A DNA stretch of 64,000 nucleotides from Chryseobacterium sp. Bi04 (lineage in GTDB: Bacteria > Bacteroidota > Bacteroidia > Flavobacteriales > Weeksellaceae), in NCBI RefSeq assembly GCF_918698085.1, contig NZ_CAKKLP010000006.1, forward strand, positions 216,277-280,276, read 5' to 3'. The translations under genes were made by a program, and so were the position numbers. The notes below the pieces were generated by a model that saw only the letters and a program-made list of their open reading frames with translations, did no database searches and was not told the DNA's origin. Shown in pieces: positions 1 to 8,794 of the stretch (positions are counted from its first letter, which is position 1; every line of letters begins with the position of its first letter).

Positions 1-39
1 AAAGTAGTAAAGGAAATGAAGTACAACTATAAAAACTAA
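1..39 (+). CDS. Possible C-terminal tail of an upstream gene (partial)
   Basis: Frame 1 is open from the window edge and ends at TAA 37-39, giving the tail KVVKEMKYNYKN. It lies 5 bases before the RHS start, so a gene coupled to the RHS gene is plausible. Twelve codons are too few to identify a product, and a chance open frame cannot be excluded. Confidence 0.3.
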   Translation, partial: KVVKEMKYNYKN

Positions 40-44
40 TACCG

Positions 45-3000
45 ATGAAAAAGATAATAATTCCCATAGGAGTACTGTTGGTAACAGGAAATTTACAGGC
101 ACAGCTCACTCCGCTTCCTAATACTGAAAACTATATCCAGGCTAAAATCTATCTTGATTACAATGGAGCTACTGCTACAAAATCTGCTGAAACTGTACAG
201 TATTTTGACGGATTAGGAAGACCTAAGCAGGTGGTTAATGTAAAAGCATCTCCACTAGGACGAGATGTTGTTACCCATATCGAATATGACGGCTTTGGAA
301 GACAGGTAAAAGATTATTTGCCCGTTCCCCAGTCTCAAACCTTGAATGGAGCTATTGTTCCTAATCCTTTATCGAATGCGGCCAATACACCTTATGGTTC
401 AGAAAAAATATTTTCAGAGAAAGTATTGGAGAACTCACCTTTGAACAGAATCCAGCAGCAGATCCAGGTGGGAAATGACTGGGCCGGTAAGCCTGTGAAG
501 TTTGATTATGAAGCCAATACAGCCGCTGATGCTGTAAAAATGTTTACCACTACTACGACGTGGGAAAATGCAGCTACCAAAAGTGAACTTCCACCGTCAA
601 CAGGAATCTACTCCGAGTCTAAGCTCTATAAAAATACGGTGACTGATGAAGACGGAAACAAAACCATAGAATTTAAAAACGGGAAAGGACAGGTCATTCT
701 GGTAAGAAAATTAATCAATGCTTCAGGCAATGCAGACACTTATTATGTATACAATGAATATGACCAGTTAGCTTTTGTGATTCCTCCCACAGCCTCCACT
801 CTTACAGATGTGAACCCAGCACTCAGTGACTTGTGTTATCAATACCGTTATGATGAGAAAAACCGTCTGGTAGAAAAGAAAATTCCCGGAAAAGGCTGGG
901 AATATATGGTATACAATAAGGCTGACCAGCTCGTAATGTCTCAGGATGCAAATCTTAAAGCTCAGGGAAAATGGCTGCTGATGAAATATGATGAGTTTGG
1001 CAGAGTGATTTTGAATGGTATTACCAATAATAATGCTACACGACAGACCCTTCAGACCAATGTAACAGCAGCTGTCTATATCAACGAAAAGCGAAGTAAA
1101 GCATTCTTTACCATAAACGGGATGCCTATCTATTATACCAACAGGGCTCTTCCTGCTAATCTGGTACAGGTTTTAAGCATTAATTATTATGATACTTATC
1201 CTGCTTACAGCTTCAATCCATCTTTTCCAGCAACTATTCAGGGGCAAACCGTATTGCCGGAAACGCCTGGTACAGATGGAAGAAGTACGAAAGGGCTTCC
1301 TGTCATGAGTCTGGTGAAGAATGTTGAAGATGATAACTGGAGCAAAACCTACACTTATTATGATAATAAAGCAAGAGCTATAGGAACATATTCTATCAAC
1401 CATTTGGGAGGCTATACCAAAACAGAATCCATGCTGGATTTTGCAGGAGTTCCACAAAACACCAATACCTATCACCTGAGGAAAACTGGGGAGTCAGGCA
1501 TAACCATTCAGGAGCGTTTTGTTTATGATTCCCAAAACAGGGTGAAGGAACACTGGCATCAGGTAGATGGCAATCCAGAGCAGCTTCTGACTGAAAATAC
1601 GTACAATGAACTTTCCCAGCTCAGCAATAAAAAAGTAGGAAACAACCTTCAAAGCATTGATTACGATTATAATATCAGGGGCTGGATGACCGATATTAAT
1701 AAAAACCAAATGCCTGTTGTTGATTTAGGCGGAAAATTATTTGCTTATAAAATTAAATACAACCAGAGAGAAGGTATCGAAAACCCCGATGCTATACAAT
1801 TTCCCGGGAAGAATGTAAAACCAAGATACAACGGAAATATTGCAGAAGTAGACTGGAGGTCTGTACGGAGTATTGGAGCTAACCCACCCATTACTCCCAA
1901 AAGGTATGGATATGCATATGATAGTTTAAATAGGCTAAGTGCAGGCTATTATCAGAATCCTAATAATCCGAACAGTAAAGAAAATATAGAATCTTTAGCC
2001 TATGATTTAAATGGAAATATTACCACCCTTTATAGAACTTCAGTATTCAAAGCGGGAATAAATACAGCAACAGTTATTGATAATCTCACCTATACCTATT
2101 CCGGAAACAGACTGACTAATATTCAGGACAGCACCAACAATCAGGCGGGATACGAAGGCGGGGGAAATACAATCAGCTATGATCTCAATGGCAATATGAA
2201 AGATATGCAGGATAAACAGATCGCAGGAATTGGTTATAACCATTTGAATTTACCTAATTCAATAACCCGTGGTTCTAATTACAATATGAATTACCTGTAC
2301 CGGGCTGACGGAGTAAAATTGCATAAAAGAATCATTGAATCGAATGATGGTATTAACGGAACGGTAACAGTTACTACCGATACTGATTATTTAGATGGAT
2401 TTCAGTACAGTCGTATGGAAACAACAGGAGGCGGTTCACCGGGCGGAGGTGGTACTGGAGAGGAAGAACCTGCGGATTTTGCCATGTCTCCCATGAGAAA
2501 AGCAATGGAAATAGAGGCGTTTTCTGTGGAACCACGAAAAGTTTCCGCAACCCCTGCAATAAAGACCGTAGAATTAAAATTTTTTCCAACATCAGAAGGG
2601 TTTTATGATTATGAAAAAGATCAGTATATTTACCAATATCAGGATCATTTAGGAAATGTAAGGGTTTCTTACGGAAGAAACAGCACAGGCGCTCTTGAAA
2701 TTACAGATTCCAATGATTATTACCCTTTTGGGATGAGTCATTTAAATACTGGAGCAGCTTTCTTTGGACCGAGTACGTATAAAAATTATAAGTATAATGG
2801 GAAGGAGTTGCAGGAGACGGGTATGTATGATTATGGTGCAAGAATGTATATGCCGGATCTGGGTAGATGGGGTGTCGTAGATCCGCTGGCGGAAGAATAT
2901 AGAAGATATTCAACTTACAACTATACGGTAAATAATCCAATAAATTTTATAGATCCTGATGGTCGTGGGGTGGAAAGTACTCATACAGATAAATTTGGAA

Positions 3001-3656
3001 ATGTTGTTATGGTTTCCAATGATGGGGATAATGGGGTTTATAAGCACTCTGGAAATACTCAAGAAACATTGAAAGAGTTAGATAAATCATATAATTCTGA
3101 AAGCAATACGGCAGCTGGAGGAGAAAAAATGGGAGAAACTGAATATTGGGACGAATTTATTAATCCAGATACGAATATGGCAGATGGAACAATACATTTT
3201 GGAGCAGAACAAAGTTGGGATCCATTAATAGCAGATGCTAATGAACACTCCAAAAAGGCAGGGCTAGAGCAAACAATGGAAGAATCTAAGTTAAACCAAC
3301 CACTTGATATTAAGAATAATAAAGATTGGGCCTCTGAAGGTCCTATGACTGGTAGATTATTAAATGGTAAATATACTACCGGCAGATCTGCTGGTAATTA
3401 TTTAGCAGGATTAAATGGAGTAACTTCCACACTTAAAGGTTTTTACATAAGCGGTTCAACATATATGAAGATGGCAGGAGCTTATCAAAGGGGATTACTG
3501 ACTGCACCACACTCGATTCTTAATTATAATGCTATTGCCAGTGTATTATTCTTTGGTAATAGTTATGGTCCAGCTCCATATTATGGTGAAGAACCATATT
3601 CTGGAAGAAGAATTTTGGAAGGTATAAAAGCAGGTGAAAATGCTAACAAAAAATAA
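45..3656 (+). CDS. Full-length RHS/YD-repeat polymorphic toxin with variable C-terminal tip
   Basis: This is a 1203-residue exported RHS protein. Residues 1-20 form a Sec signal peptide (MKKIIIPIGVLLVTG, ending before QAQ). Residues about 25-165 resemble the DUF6443 N-terminal domain of Bacteroidota RHS proteins. YD repeats (YDGFGR, YDEKNR, YDEFGR, YDLNGN) follow to about residue 780. A Gly/Pro/Glu-rich linker leads into the RHS-associated core from about residue 860 ([37 protein letters not shown]), which ends at DPDG, residues 970-973. In this class the repeats form a cocoon around the C-terminal tip. The tip here (about 230 residues) I do not recognise firmly. Its HFGAEQSW and YTTGRSAGNYLAGLN stretches faintly recall Ntox44-type tips. 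The lipoprotein gene 5 bases downstream is the likely immunity partner. This is the only complete RHS gene here; four displaced tips follow. Confidence 0.93.
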   Translation: MKKIIIPIGVLLVTGNLQAQLTPLPNTENYIQAKIYLDYNGATATKSAETVQYFDGLGRPKQVVNVKASPLGRDVVTHIEYDGFGRQVKDYLPVPQSQTLNGAIVPNPLSNAANTPYGSEKIFSEKVLENSPLNRIQQQIQVGNDWAGKPVKFDYEANTAADAVKMFTTTTTWENAATKSELPPSTGIYSESKLYKNTVTDEDGNKTIEFKNGKGQVILVRKLINASGNADTYYVYNEYDQLAFVIPPTASTLTDVNPALSDLCYQYRYDEKNRLVEKKIPGKGWEYMVYNKADQLVMSQDANLKAQGKWLLMKYDEFGRVILNGITNNNATRQTLQTNVTAAVYINEKRSKAFFTINGMPIYYTNRALPANLVQVLSINYYDTYPAYSFNPSFPATIQGQTVLPETPGTDGRSTKGLPVMSLVKNVEDDNWSKTYTYYDNKARAIGTYSINHLGGYTKTESMLDFAGVPQNTNTYHLRKTGESGITIQERFVYDSQNRVKEHWHQVDGNPEQLLTENTYNELSQLSNKKVGNNLQSIDYDYNIRGWMTDINKNQMPVVDLGGKLFAYKIKYNQREGIENPDAIQFPGKNVKPRYNGNIAEVDWRSVRSIGANPPITPKRYGYAYDSLNRLSAGYYQNPNNPNSKENIESLAYDLNGNITTLYRTSVFKAGINTATVIDNLTYTYSGNRLTNIQDSTNNQAGYEGGGNTISYDLNGNMKDMQDKQIAGIGYNHLNLPNSITRGSNYNMNYLYRADGVKLHKRIIESNDGINGTVTVTTDTDYLDGFQYSRMETTGGGSPGGGGTGEEEPADFAMSPMRKAMEIEAFSVEPRKVSATPAIKTVELKFFPTSEGFYDYEKDQYIYQYQDHLGNVRVSYGRNSTGALEITDSNDYYPFGMSHLNTGAAFFGPSTYKNYKYNGKELQETGMYDYGARMYMPDLGRWGVVDPLAEEYRRYSTYNYTVNNPINFIDPDGRGVESTHTDKFGNVVMVSNDGDNGVYKHSGNTQETLKELDKSYNSESNTAAGGEKMGETEYWDEFINPDTNMADGTIHFGAEQSWDPLIADANEHSKKAGLEQTMEESKLNQPLDIKNNKDWASEGPMTGRLLNGKYTTGRSAGNYLAGLNGVTSTLKGFYISGSTYMKMAGAYQRGLLTAPHSILNYNAIASVLFFGNSYGPAPYYGEEPYSGRRILEGIKAGENANKK

Positions 3657-3661
3657 ACATT

Positions 3662-4138
3662 ATGAAAAGTAACATTTATATAACATTATTATTTTTATTA
3701 AGTATAATATCTTGTAGTAATAAGCTAGGGAGCCAGCAATTAAATCAAAGTGAAATAGTTTCTAGCAAAGGAGAACATATATATATATCGACAATTAACT
3801 TAGGTATTACTGGGGATAAACAATTTACATTAATAACAAATAAAAAAATAGTGGATGTAAAAGATTTTGATAAGACTAATAGTTTACAAGGTTTGGATCC
3901 TTTTATATATAGTTTTTCTAATGACACATTAAATTTATATTTTAGAAATTCTGCAAAGTATAAAGTTCCATTTAATACTGAATCAATAAAAATAGATTAT
4001 TTTGAATTGAATAATTCTGATTACATAGAATTGTATAAGAAAACGTTTGAGAACAAGCTGTATCACGCCGTACCCAATCATGGTAATTCAGTTGGTTATC
4101 CTAATATGCCTAAACCTCCTAAAGAAGATTCCAAATAG
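3662..4138 (+). CDS. Putative immunity lipoprotein for the main RHS tip
   Basis: This 158-residue protein starts 5 bases after the RHS stop, the usual position for an immunity gene. It begins with a lipoprotein signal peptide: a basic start (MKSNIY), a hydrophobic stretch and the lipobox IISC followed by SNK, so the mature protein should be anchored in a membrane facing the periplasm. The rest is rich in Lys, Asn and Ile with alternating hydrophobic residues suggesting beta structure, and ends in a Pro/Lys-rich tail. I know no named family for it. The immunity role is inferred from position and from the same arrangement in the later cassettes. A, T and Asn codon use is higher than in nearby core genes, as is typical of exchanged cassettes. 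Confidence 0.75.
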   Translation: MKSNIYITLLFLLSIISCSNKLGSQQLNQSEIVSSKGEHIYISTINLGITGDKQFTLITNKKIVDVKDFDKTNSLQGLDPFIYSFSNDTLNLYFRNSAKYKVPFNTESIKIDYFELNNSDYIELYKKTFENKLYHAVPNHGNSVGYPNMPKPPKEDSK

Positions 4139-4207
4139 ATAAAACAAATCTTTTCTTGCTGGCGTGAGCATCGTACTCATGTCTTTTGAATAAAATAACA
4201 ATAAAGT

Positions 4208-4223
4208 CATTACAACTGTAATG
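4208..4223. repeat. Perfect 7-bp inverted repeat at an RHS cassette junction
   Basis: CATTACA, AC, TGTAATG forms a palindrome that ends a few bases before sequence similarity to the RHS core begins (about 4225). A second weak stem (CGTGAG/CTCATG, about 4164-4182) lies just upstream. Both sit between the first immunity gene and the first displaced cassette. A role in recombination or transcription termination is possible but not shown. Confidence 0.5.
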
Positions 4224-4251
4224 GTCTTATGATTATGGAGCGAGGTTTTAT

Positions 4252-5085
4252 ATGCCGGACTTGGGTAGATGGGGTGTGGTGGATCCGCTGGCAGAAACTT
4301 CTAGACGATGGAGTACTTATAATTATGCCTATAATAATCCCATCCGATTTATTGATCCGGATGGAATGCAAGCGGAAGATAAGATTAAGATTTTTAATAA
4401 TGGTAATATAGAAAGAACAAAAGACAATAATGCCTATGATACTGTTACCAACGAAGATGGATCTAAATCTATACAAATTGCTCGTACCAATGTAATAGAA
4501 ACTAATCCTACAGGAGACTCACAAATAGGAGAAGCTAAAGATATTAATTTTAAAACGCCAGGACACGAAGGCTCAAAAGGAAGTAATATTTATACGTATC
4601 TACAAATACAAAACGATGATGCGGCTAAACAATTTTTTGACTTTGCTGCGGAAAATACTAGTGTTGAATTTACTAGAGATACGTTCAATTTTGAAGATGG
4701 TTTTTCTTCAAATGTTATAACTACTAGCCATGTTACTAATGTAAGTGTTAGTGCTTATTTTGCTATTCCTTATGTAAATCTAACAGGAGGAAATGGTAAT
4801 CACTTCATTAGCCAAACAAAAAGTGTTGATTTTGACCATTCTCATCCTTTAGGAGAAAGTATAGCTCCTGGAGGATTTGATTATGGATTTGATAGAAATA
4901 ATAATCCTATTTTTTATAAAATCATTACTGGAGGCTATGTCGATGCTGATGTATCAAGCAAAAATCCAATATTTAAAACTACCAATGTTTATAGCACTTG
5001 GAAATGGCCAACATCAGGAAAGGGATATGTCAATTTTAATGGTTCAACAGCAACATATACAGGTAGTAACAGAAAAATAAATTAA
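4252..5085 (+). CDS. Displaced RHS C-terminal cassette with JAB/JAMM-like metallopeptidase toxin
   Basis: This 277-residue open frame is a displaced RHS tip. RHS-core similarity starts abruptly at about 4228 ([20 protein letters not shown]), and an in-frame stop at 4219 separates it from any N-terminus, so the ATG at 4252 is only the first in-frame Met. The core ends at DPDG, residues 35-38. The 239-residue tip contains NTSVEF (E139) and DFDHSHP with GGFDYG (H196, H198, D210), matching the Glu, HxH and Asp zinc/catalytic pattern of JAB/MPN peptidases such as the JAB-like toxin 1 family. The usual Ser before the Asp is Gly here. No signal peptide or promoter is evident, so it is probably silent until recombined onto the full RHS gene. 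The lipoprotein 2 bases downstream is its likely immunity partner. Confidence 0.8.
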   Translation: MPDLGRWGVVDPLAETSRRWSTYNYAYNNPIRFIDPDGMQAEDKIKIFNNGNIERTKDNNAYDTVTNEDGSKSIQIARTNVIETNPTGDSQIGEAKDINFKTPGHEGSKGSNIYTYLQIQNDDAAKQFFDFAAENTSVEFTRDTFNFEDGFSSNVITTSHVTNVSVSAYFAIPYVNLTGGNGNHFISQTKSVDFDHSHPLGESIAPGGFDYGFDRNNNPIFYKIITGGYVDADVSSKNPIFKTTNVYSTWKWPTSGKGYVNFNGSTATYTGSNRKIN

Positions 5086-5087
5086 TT

Positions 5088-5615
5088 ATGAAAACAAAAT
5101 TGATATTTATTTTAGGAGGTATATTGATTCTATTTTCTTGTAGAGCACAAGATAAAAAGATTGACCCCAAAGTAGTAATACCATTTATCGAAAGTTATAT
5201 TGACTTCAAAAACAAAGAGCGCTATGTAAATGTAAGTGACAATATATTAATTGTTGGTGCAAGTAAAATACAAAATGAAAACAAATATAGGTTAAACGTA
5301 TATTTTATGAATCCAGAACTAATGTCTGGTTTTAAGTATACAAAAGTCTATAAACTTTATAATTATAGGATAATAATTGATGAAGTACTGGATGAAACAA
5401 TCATGTTAAAAAATGCATTTAAGAATGTACAGGAAGTTCCCTATGAAAACTTTAATTTAGCTTCTTATCCGTTTTCTTATAACACTAGTATGTGGTTGCT
5501 TACTTTCGATTATAAAAATGAAGTTATACAAGTATCGCCTCAAGAAAAAGCTGAGACTATAAAAAATATTTTAGAAAAGAAAGGTGTTAAGTTTTCAAAG
5601 GACTACGAAGAATAA
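5088..5615 (+). CDS. Putative immunity lipoprotein for the first JAB-like cassette
   Basis: This 175-residue protein starts 2 bases after the toxin stop. A lipoprotein signal ends in ILFSC followed by RAQD, predicting a membrane-anchored periplasmic protein. The body starts with an I/V-ESYIDF-type segment and has a later LYNYRIIIDE strand and a WLLTFDY segment. The lipoprotein at 8249-8794, next to the other JAB-like tip with short HxH spacing, shows the same order (DTYIDYY, YRGYKVIIY, SWTFNYN). The two are therefore probably distant homologues forming one immunity family for JAB-like tips. That pairing is my reading of short matches, not an alignment score. Confidence 0.75.
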   Translation: MKTKLIFILGGILILFSCRAQDKKIDPKVVIPFIESYIDFKNKERYVNVSDNILIVGASKIQNENKYRLNVYFMNPELMSGFKYTKVYKLYNYRIIIDEVLDETIMLKNAFKNVQEVPYENFNLASYPFSYNTSMWLLTFDYKNEVIQVSPQEKAETIKNILEKKGVKFSKDYEE

Positions 5616-5834
5616 AAGTATGTATATAATAAATATCAGTAGGCTGTCTCAAATTTAGATAGCCTATTTGAAGAATTCCTCTAGCTGCACAAAGTTTATA
5701 ACTTTGAGCTGATATAACAAAACCTCATAAAAAGTGAGGTTTTTACATTCTAAAGTGATTGATTTGTATTCTAAACAAAATTTTAATACAGAAATGTTTT
5801 TGAGTTTATTATTGGGAATTATAAAGTATTTATA
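5616..5834. other. Intercassette spacer with several stem-loops
   Basis: There is no credible gene here. The spacer contains an imperfect inverted repeat (AGGCTGTCT 5641-5649 with AGATAGCCT 5657-5665) and a CAAAGTT/AACTTTG hairpin (5690-5706). A rho-independent terminator-like hairpin follows at 5719-5743. The CAAAGT/ACTTTG hairpin resembles one after the last cassette at 10526-10542. The combination suggests the end of one cassette transcript and the start of the next. Confidence 0.6.
5719..5745 (+). terminator. Rho-independent terminator-like hairpin
   Basis: AAAACCTCA (5719-5727) pairs with TGAGGTTTT (5735-5743) around a 7-base A-rich loop and is followed by T residues. It lies 104 bases after the immunity lipoprotein stop and should end that transcript. 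Confidence 0.65.
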
Positions 5835-5942
5835 TTTACCAGTACTACATAGACCAGTTGGGGAAATGTAAGGTTTTCTTGCGGAAGAAATATCACAGGC
5901 GCTCTTGAAATTACAGATTCTAATAATTATTACCCTTTTGGA

Positions 5943-6605
5943 ATGAGTTATTTAAATACTGGAGCATCTTTCTTTGGACCGAGTACATATAAAAATTATA
6001 AGTACAACGGCAAGGAGTTGCAGGAAACTGGGATGTATGATTATGGGGCGAGGTCTTACATGCCTAACTTAGGTAGATGGGGAGTACATGATCCATTAAG
6101 TGATGAAACATTCCAGCCGTATAGTTATGCAGATAATAATCCTATTTTTTATAATGACCCGACAGGTATGATTGCCCAACAACCTGAAACGGTTGCAACA
6201 ATTTATAAGCATAAAAGAACAGGAGAAGAAGTAAATGTTAATGATGGAGTTAATGAAACTGTTTTAGTCAATGGACATGATTTTGCAAAAGCAAAAACTT
6301 ATGCTAAATATTATGATTCTAATAAAACTAGTTTAGATGGGAATTCTAATTATGAAGTAAACCAGGGATATATAGATTTTTATTACAATAGTAGATATGG
6401 TAGTGGTTTTAGTTTTGCCTCTTTATTTGATTCGGGGCCAGACAAACGAAAGATGCCGACAAGTGATGAAGATACTATGATATTGCTGGAAATGCCAGAT
6501 ATAGGTAGAGGACCATTAAAAAGTTCTTTGAGGGCAGTAGGAAAATCACTTGCTAAAAAAAATGCTGGAAAAACTTCAGGATGGGGTTGTAAGGAAAGAA
6601 TTTAA
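5943..6605 (+). CDS. Displaced, frameshifted RHS core cassette with tip (pseudogene-like)
   Basis: RHS-core similarity begins upstream of this open frame at about 5835, but an extra base in the GGGGAAATG stretch near 5860 breaks the frame, so the first usable Met is at 5943. The core continues with GPSTYKNYKYNGKELQETG and YDYGARSYMPNLGRWG and ends at DPTG (residues 72-75) rather than DPDG. The 145-residue tip has no motif I recognise, and its last residues diverge. At about 6590 the reading appears to slip, because the adjacent frame continues with a well-formed domain ending just before the immunity gene. Two frameshifts make this a probable relic or silent donor. Confidence 0.7.
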   Translation: MSYLNTGASFFGPSTYKNYKYNGKELQETGMYDYGARSYMPNLGRWGVHDPLSDETFQPYSYADNNPIFYNDPTGMIAQQPETVATIYKHKRTGEEVNVNDGVNETVLVNGHDFAKAKTYAKYYDSNKTSLDGNSNYEVNQGYIDFYYNSRYGSGFSFASLFDSGPDKRKMPTSDEDTMILLEMPDIGRGPLKSSLRAVGKSLAKKNAGKTSGWGCKERI

Positions 6606-6828
6606 CAAGCTTGATACAGCTATACAAAAAAAGGTCGCAGCAGCAATTGGAAAAGGTATTGTAGCACCTGTAGATGCTCAAGGAATAATAAAATTAACAG
6701 CTACTGAGGCAAAATCTACAGGTTATACATACAAAATTAAAATATTAGGTAAAGGAGGTGATATAAGAATTTATGGAAATCCTAATGCTACTGGACATAT
6801 TATATTTGATTATATAACAGGACATTAA
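6550..6828 (+). CDS. Out-of-frame C-terminal toxin domain of the second displaced cassette
   Basis: This 92-residue frame overlaps the end of the preceding RHS fragment and carries what looks like the true end of that toxin tip: an amphipathic helix (KLDTAIQKKVAAAIGKG) followed by beta-rich sequence (YTYKIKILGKGGDIRIYGNP, then GHIIFDYITGH). A compact alpha-then-beta domain with late basic and His residues would fit a small RNase-type tip, but I cannot name a family. A one-base correction near 6590 would fuse it to the preceding frame. The stop is 1 base before the start of the immunity candidate. Confidence 0.6.
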   Translation: MLKKMLEKLQDGVVRKEFNKLDTAIQKKVAAAIGKGIVAPVDAQGIIKLTATEAKSTGYTYKIKILGKGGDIRIYGNPNATGHIIFDYITGH

Positions 6829-6829
6829 T

Positions 6830-7129
6830 ATGAAGAAAAAAATGAATAGTGAAATACTAGAAGATTACTATCTCAACGCAATTAAATCTTACAAAAGATG
6901 CATTGAAAAAAGTGAAAACTCTTTTTTATCAGATGAAATTGATATATCTGTATTTGACCTTCAAATTGAAAAAGATTCAGTGAAATTTAAATATTCAGCT
7001 ATAAACAGTGATTCTTACCTTATTGAGGTAAGATTGAATTTATTATCAAATGAAATAAATTTAGGTTACTATGTATCTGTTTTAGATGAAAAGTACAATG
7101 AAGTTGACAATTATCTAGTTTTTAGTTAA
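6830..7129 (+). CDS. Putative cytoplasmic immunity protein
   Basis: This 99-residue acidic protein starts 1 base after the end of the toxin domain. It has no signal peptide or lipobox, unlike the other immunity candidates in the array. It has a helical N-terminal third (EILEDYYLNAIKSYKRC) followed by alternating strands (ISVFDLQIEKDSVKFKYSA, then SYLIEVRLNLL and NLGYYVSVLD). Lack of export suggests its partner acts in the cytoplasm, for example as a nuclease. I know no named family; the role is inferred from position. Confidence 0.65.
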   Translation: MKKKMNSEILEDYYLNAIKSYKRCIEKSENSFLSDEIDISVFDLQIEKDSVKFKYSAINSDSYLIEVRLNLLSNEINLGYYVSVLDEKYNEVDNYLVFS

Positions 7130-7134
7130 TAGAG

Positions 7135-8247
7135 GTGGGATTTCTATCTTTTTTAGGACAAAAGAGGTTTCCCCTACGCCGCACGAATCCTTTCGTGTGG
7201 CATTTTTCATTAACAATTAGTTATATTTACCAATACAAGAATCAACTTGGAAATACAAGAATAAGTTTCGGAAGAAACAGCACAGGAGCTCTTGAAATTA
7301 CAGATTCCAATGATTATTATCCTTTTGGGATGAGTCATTTAAATACTGGCGCAGCTTTCTTTGGACCGAGTACGTATAAAAATTATAAATACAACGGGAA
7401 GGAGTTGCAGGAGACCGGAATGTATGATTACGGGGCAAGGTTCTATATGCCGGATCTGGGAAGATGGGGTGTTGTTGACCCGCTGGCGGAGAAAATGAGA
7501 AGATGGTCACCATACAATTATGCATTTAATAATCCTTTGAGGTATATTGACCCGGATGGAAGACAAGGTACAGACGTATATAAGTTAGATAAATCTGGAA
7601 ATCTCACTTGGATGGCAGAATCTAAAACAGATGTTATTTATGCTGAAAAGAATTTTGATAAAAACGGAAATCTTAAAGCAGACAATGATGGAGGTGTTGA
7701 AGTTGGTGAAAAAGGTTATGTTAAAAATAACTCTCAGGAAAAAACATTAAGTTCACCGATTACAGATAATGAAGGTCATAGTAGTGACAAACTATCTACA
7801 TTAAGTTTCCACAATAATGAATCAAAAGCATCAGAAGTTGCCGAGTATTTTTACAATAATACGAATGTAGAAACAGCAAATTCTACTTATAAATCATCTA
7901 CTTCGGGTAATAATTTTTCTGTAATATCAACTTATCGTTTACCTAGTACTTCTCCACTTGATCCTAAAGGAACGGGATATATGTCTAATTTCTCAGTAGG
8001 AGGGGATAACTTTTTTCAAAGTAATTTAACAGCACAAGATCATAATCACCCTCCTGGCTATCAACTGTCTCCAAGTGGATTTGATTATGGAGCAAAAGGA
8101 TTTAGAGTGAATACTTTTGATTGTGGTTTAGGTAAAAAATGTGACATTAACGTAGCAAGAACTCATGAGGATATTAAACTTAGAGTATACTCAACCTTTT
8201 TAAAAAAATATATTAAATATGATGGCTCAAATGCAAATATTGAATAG
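7135..8247 (+). CDS. Displaced RHS C-terminal cassette with JAB/JAMM-like metallopeptidase toxin
   Basis: This is a 370-residue open frame. The first 29 codons read through the boundary repeat and are probably not coding; RHS-core similarity starts at about 7219 (YIYQYKNQLGNTRISFGRN). The core ends at DPDG, residues 139-142. The 228-residue tip shows NTNVET (E246) and DHNHPPGYQLSPSGFDYG (H303, H305, S314, D317). This matches the JAMM pattern Glu, HxH, Ser-x-x-Asp, with eight residues between the second His and the Ser. It is related to the tip at 4252-5085 but differs through most of its length. There is no signal peptide, so the cassette cannot be exported as it stands and would need recombination into the complete RHS gene. 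A lipoprotein immunity candidate follows directly. Confidence 0.8.
   Translation: MGFLSFLGQKRFPLRRTNPFVWHFSLTISYIYQYKNQLGNTRISFGRNSTGALEITDSNDYYPFGMSHLNTGAAFFGPSTYKNYKYNGKELQETGMYDYGARFYMPDLGRWGVVDPLAEKMRRWSPYNYAFNNPLRYIDPDGRQGTDVYKLDKSGNLTWMAESKTDVIYAEKNFDKNGNLKADNDGGVEVGEKGYVKNNSQEKTLSSPITDNEGHSSDKLSTLSFHNNESKASEVAEYFYNNTNVETANSTYKSSTSGNNFSVISTYRLPSTSPLDPKGTGYMSNFSVGGDNFFQSNLTAQDHNHPPGYQLSPSGFDYGAKGFRVNTFDCGLGKKCDINVARTHEDIKLRVYSTFLKKYIKYDGSNANIE
7171..7206 (+). repeat. Cassette-boundary stem-loop repeat, copy A
   Basis: The core reads GCACGAATCCTTTCGTGTGG followed by CATTTTT. CACGAA (7182-7187) pairs with TTCGTG (7192-7197) around a 4-base loop. Copies lie at 8918-8955 (almost identical, including about 25 bases of the AT-rich stretch that follows) and at 10476-10506 (diverged loop). 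Each copy lies directly after an immunity gene region. In copies A and B the repeat runs straight into RHS-core similarity. Confidence 0.75.
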
Positions 8248-8248
8248 A

Positions 8249-8794
8249 ATGATGTTTTTATGTGTTATATCATTAGCAACTTTAAGTTGTTCTGCACAAA
8301 AATTTAACGTGAATAACATTGTTGATACTTACATTGACTATTATTCTCCAAGAAATAAGATTTTCACTCCTACTAAAACATTTCTGCAATTAGGAATGGA
8401 TAATGAAGAAGGAAATCTTAAAGAAAAAAATATTCATATAAATAATAATTGTTTTGATTGTATGGGGAAAATTAGCGATCAAAATTCAATAATTGAATAC
8501 AGAGGCTATAAAGTCATTATCTATGCAGATAATGATGAGAATAAAAATATTTTGTTATCAAATTTTAAAAACACTAAGAAGACTAGCGCTTTTTTTCTAA
8601 ATAAACTTGATGATAATATAATAAATGATGTTGGAAGCTGGACATTTAATTATAATGAAAATGCAAAAATATCTTTTTTTTGCAATAGTAATCCTATGAA
8701 AAATATGAAAGAGGATATGAGAGAAATTAAACAAAAGCTAGGTATACAGAATGTCAGAGATTGTGTGTCAGCTCTACTAGATGATACTAAATGA
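8249..8794 (+). CDS. Putative immunity lipoprotein for the second JAB-like cassette
   Basis: The frame is open from an ATG at 8219 inside the toxin gene, but I place the start at 8249, one base after the toxin stop, because it begins a clean lipoprotein signal (MMFLCVISLATLSC followed by SAQ). From there the protein has 181 residues. Segments DTYIDYY, YRGYKVIIY and SWTFNYN match in order those of the lipoprotein at 5088-5615, suggesting a shared immunity family. Several Cys residues (NNCFDCMG, FFCNSN) may form disulfides in the periplasm. The last bases overlap a 41-codon open frame by ATGA. Confidence 0.72.
   Translation: MMFLCVISLATLSCSAQKFNVNNIVDTYIDYYSPRNKIFTPTKTFLQLGMDNEEGNLKEKNIHINNNCFDCMGKISDQNSIIEYRGYKVIIYADNDENKNILLSNFKNTKKTSAFFLNKLDDNIINDVGSWTFNYNENAKISFFCNSNPMKNMKEDMREIKQKLGIQNVRDCVSALLDDTK

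Noticed and set aside
5641..5665. Possible insertion-sequence end (GGCTGTCTCA-like)
   Set aside because: Only one short imperfect inverted repeat is present, with no transposase, no second end and no target duplication.
7135..7218. N-terminal 29 codons of the open frame 7135-8247 as real protein sequence
   Set aside because: They read through the cassette-border stem-loop and match no RHS sequence; core similarity begins only at about 7219.
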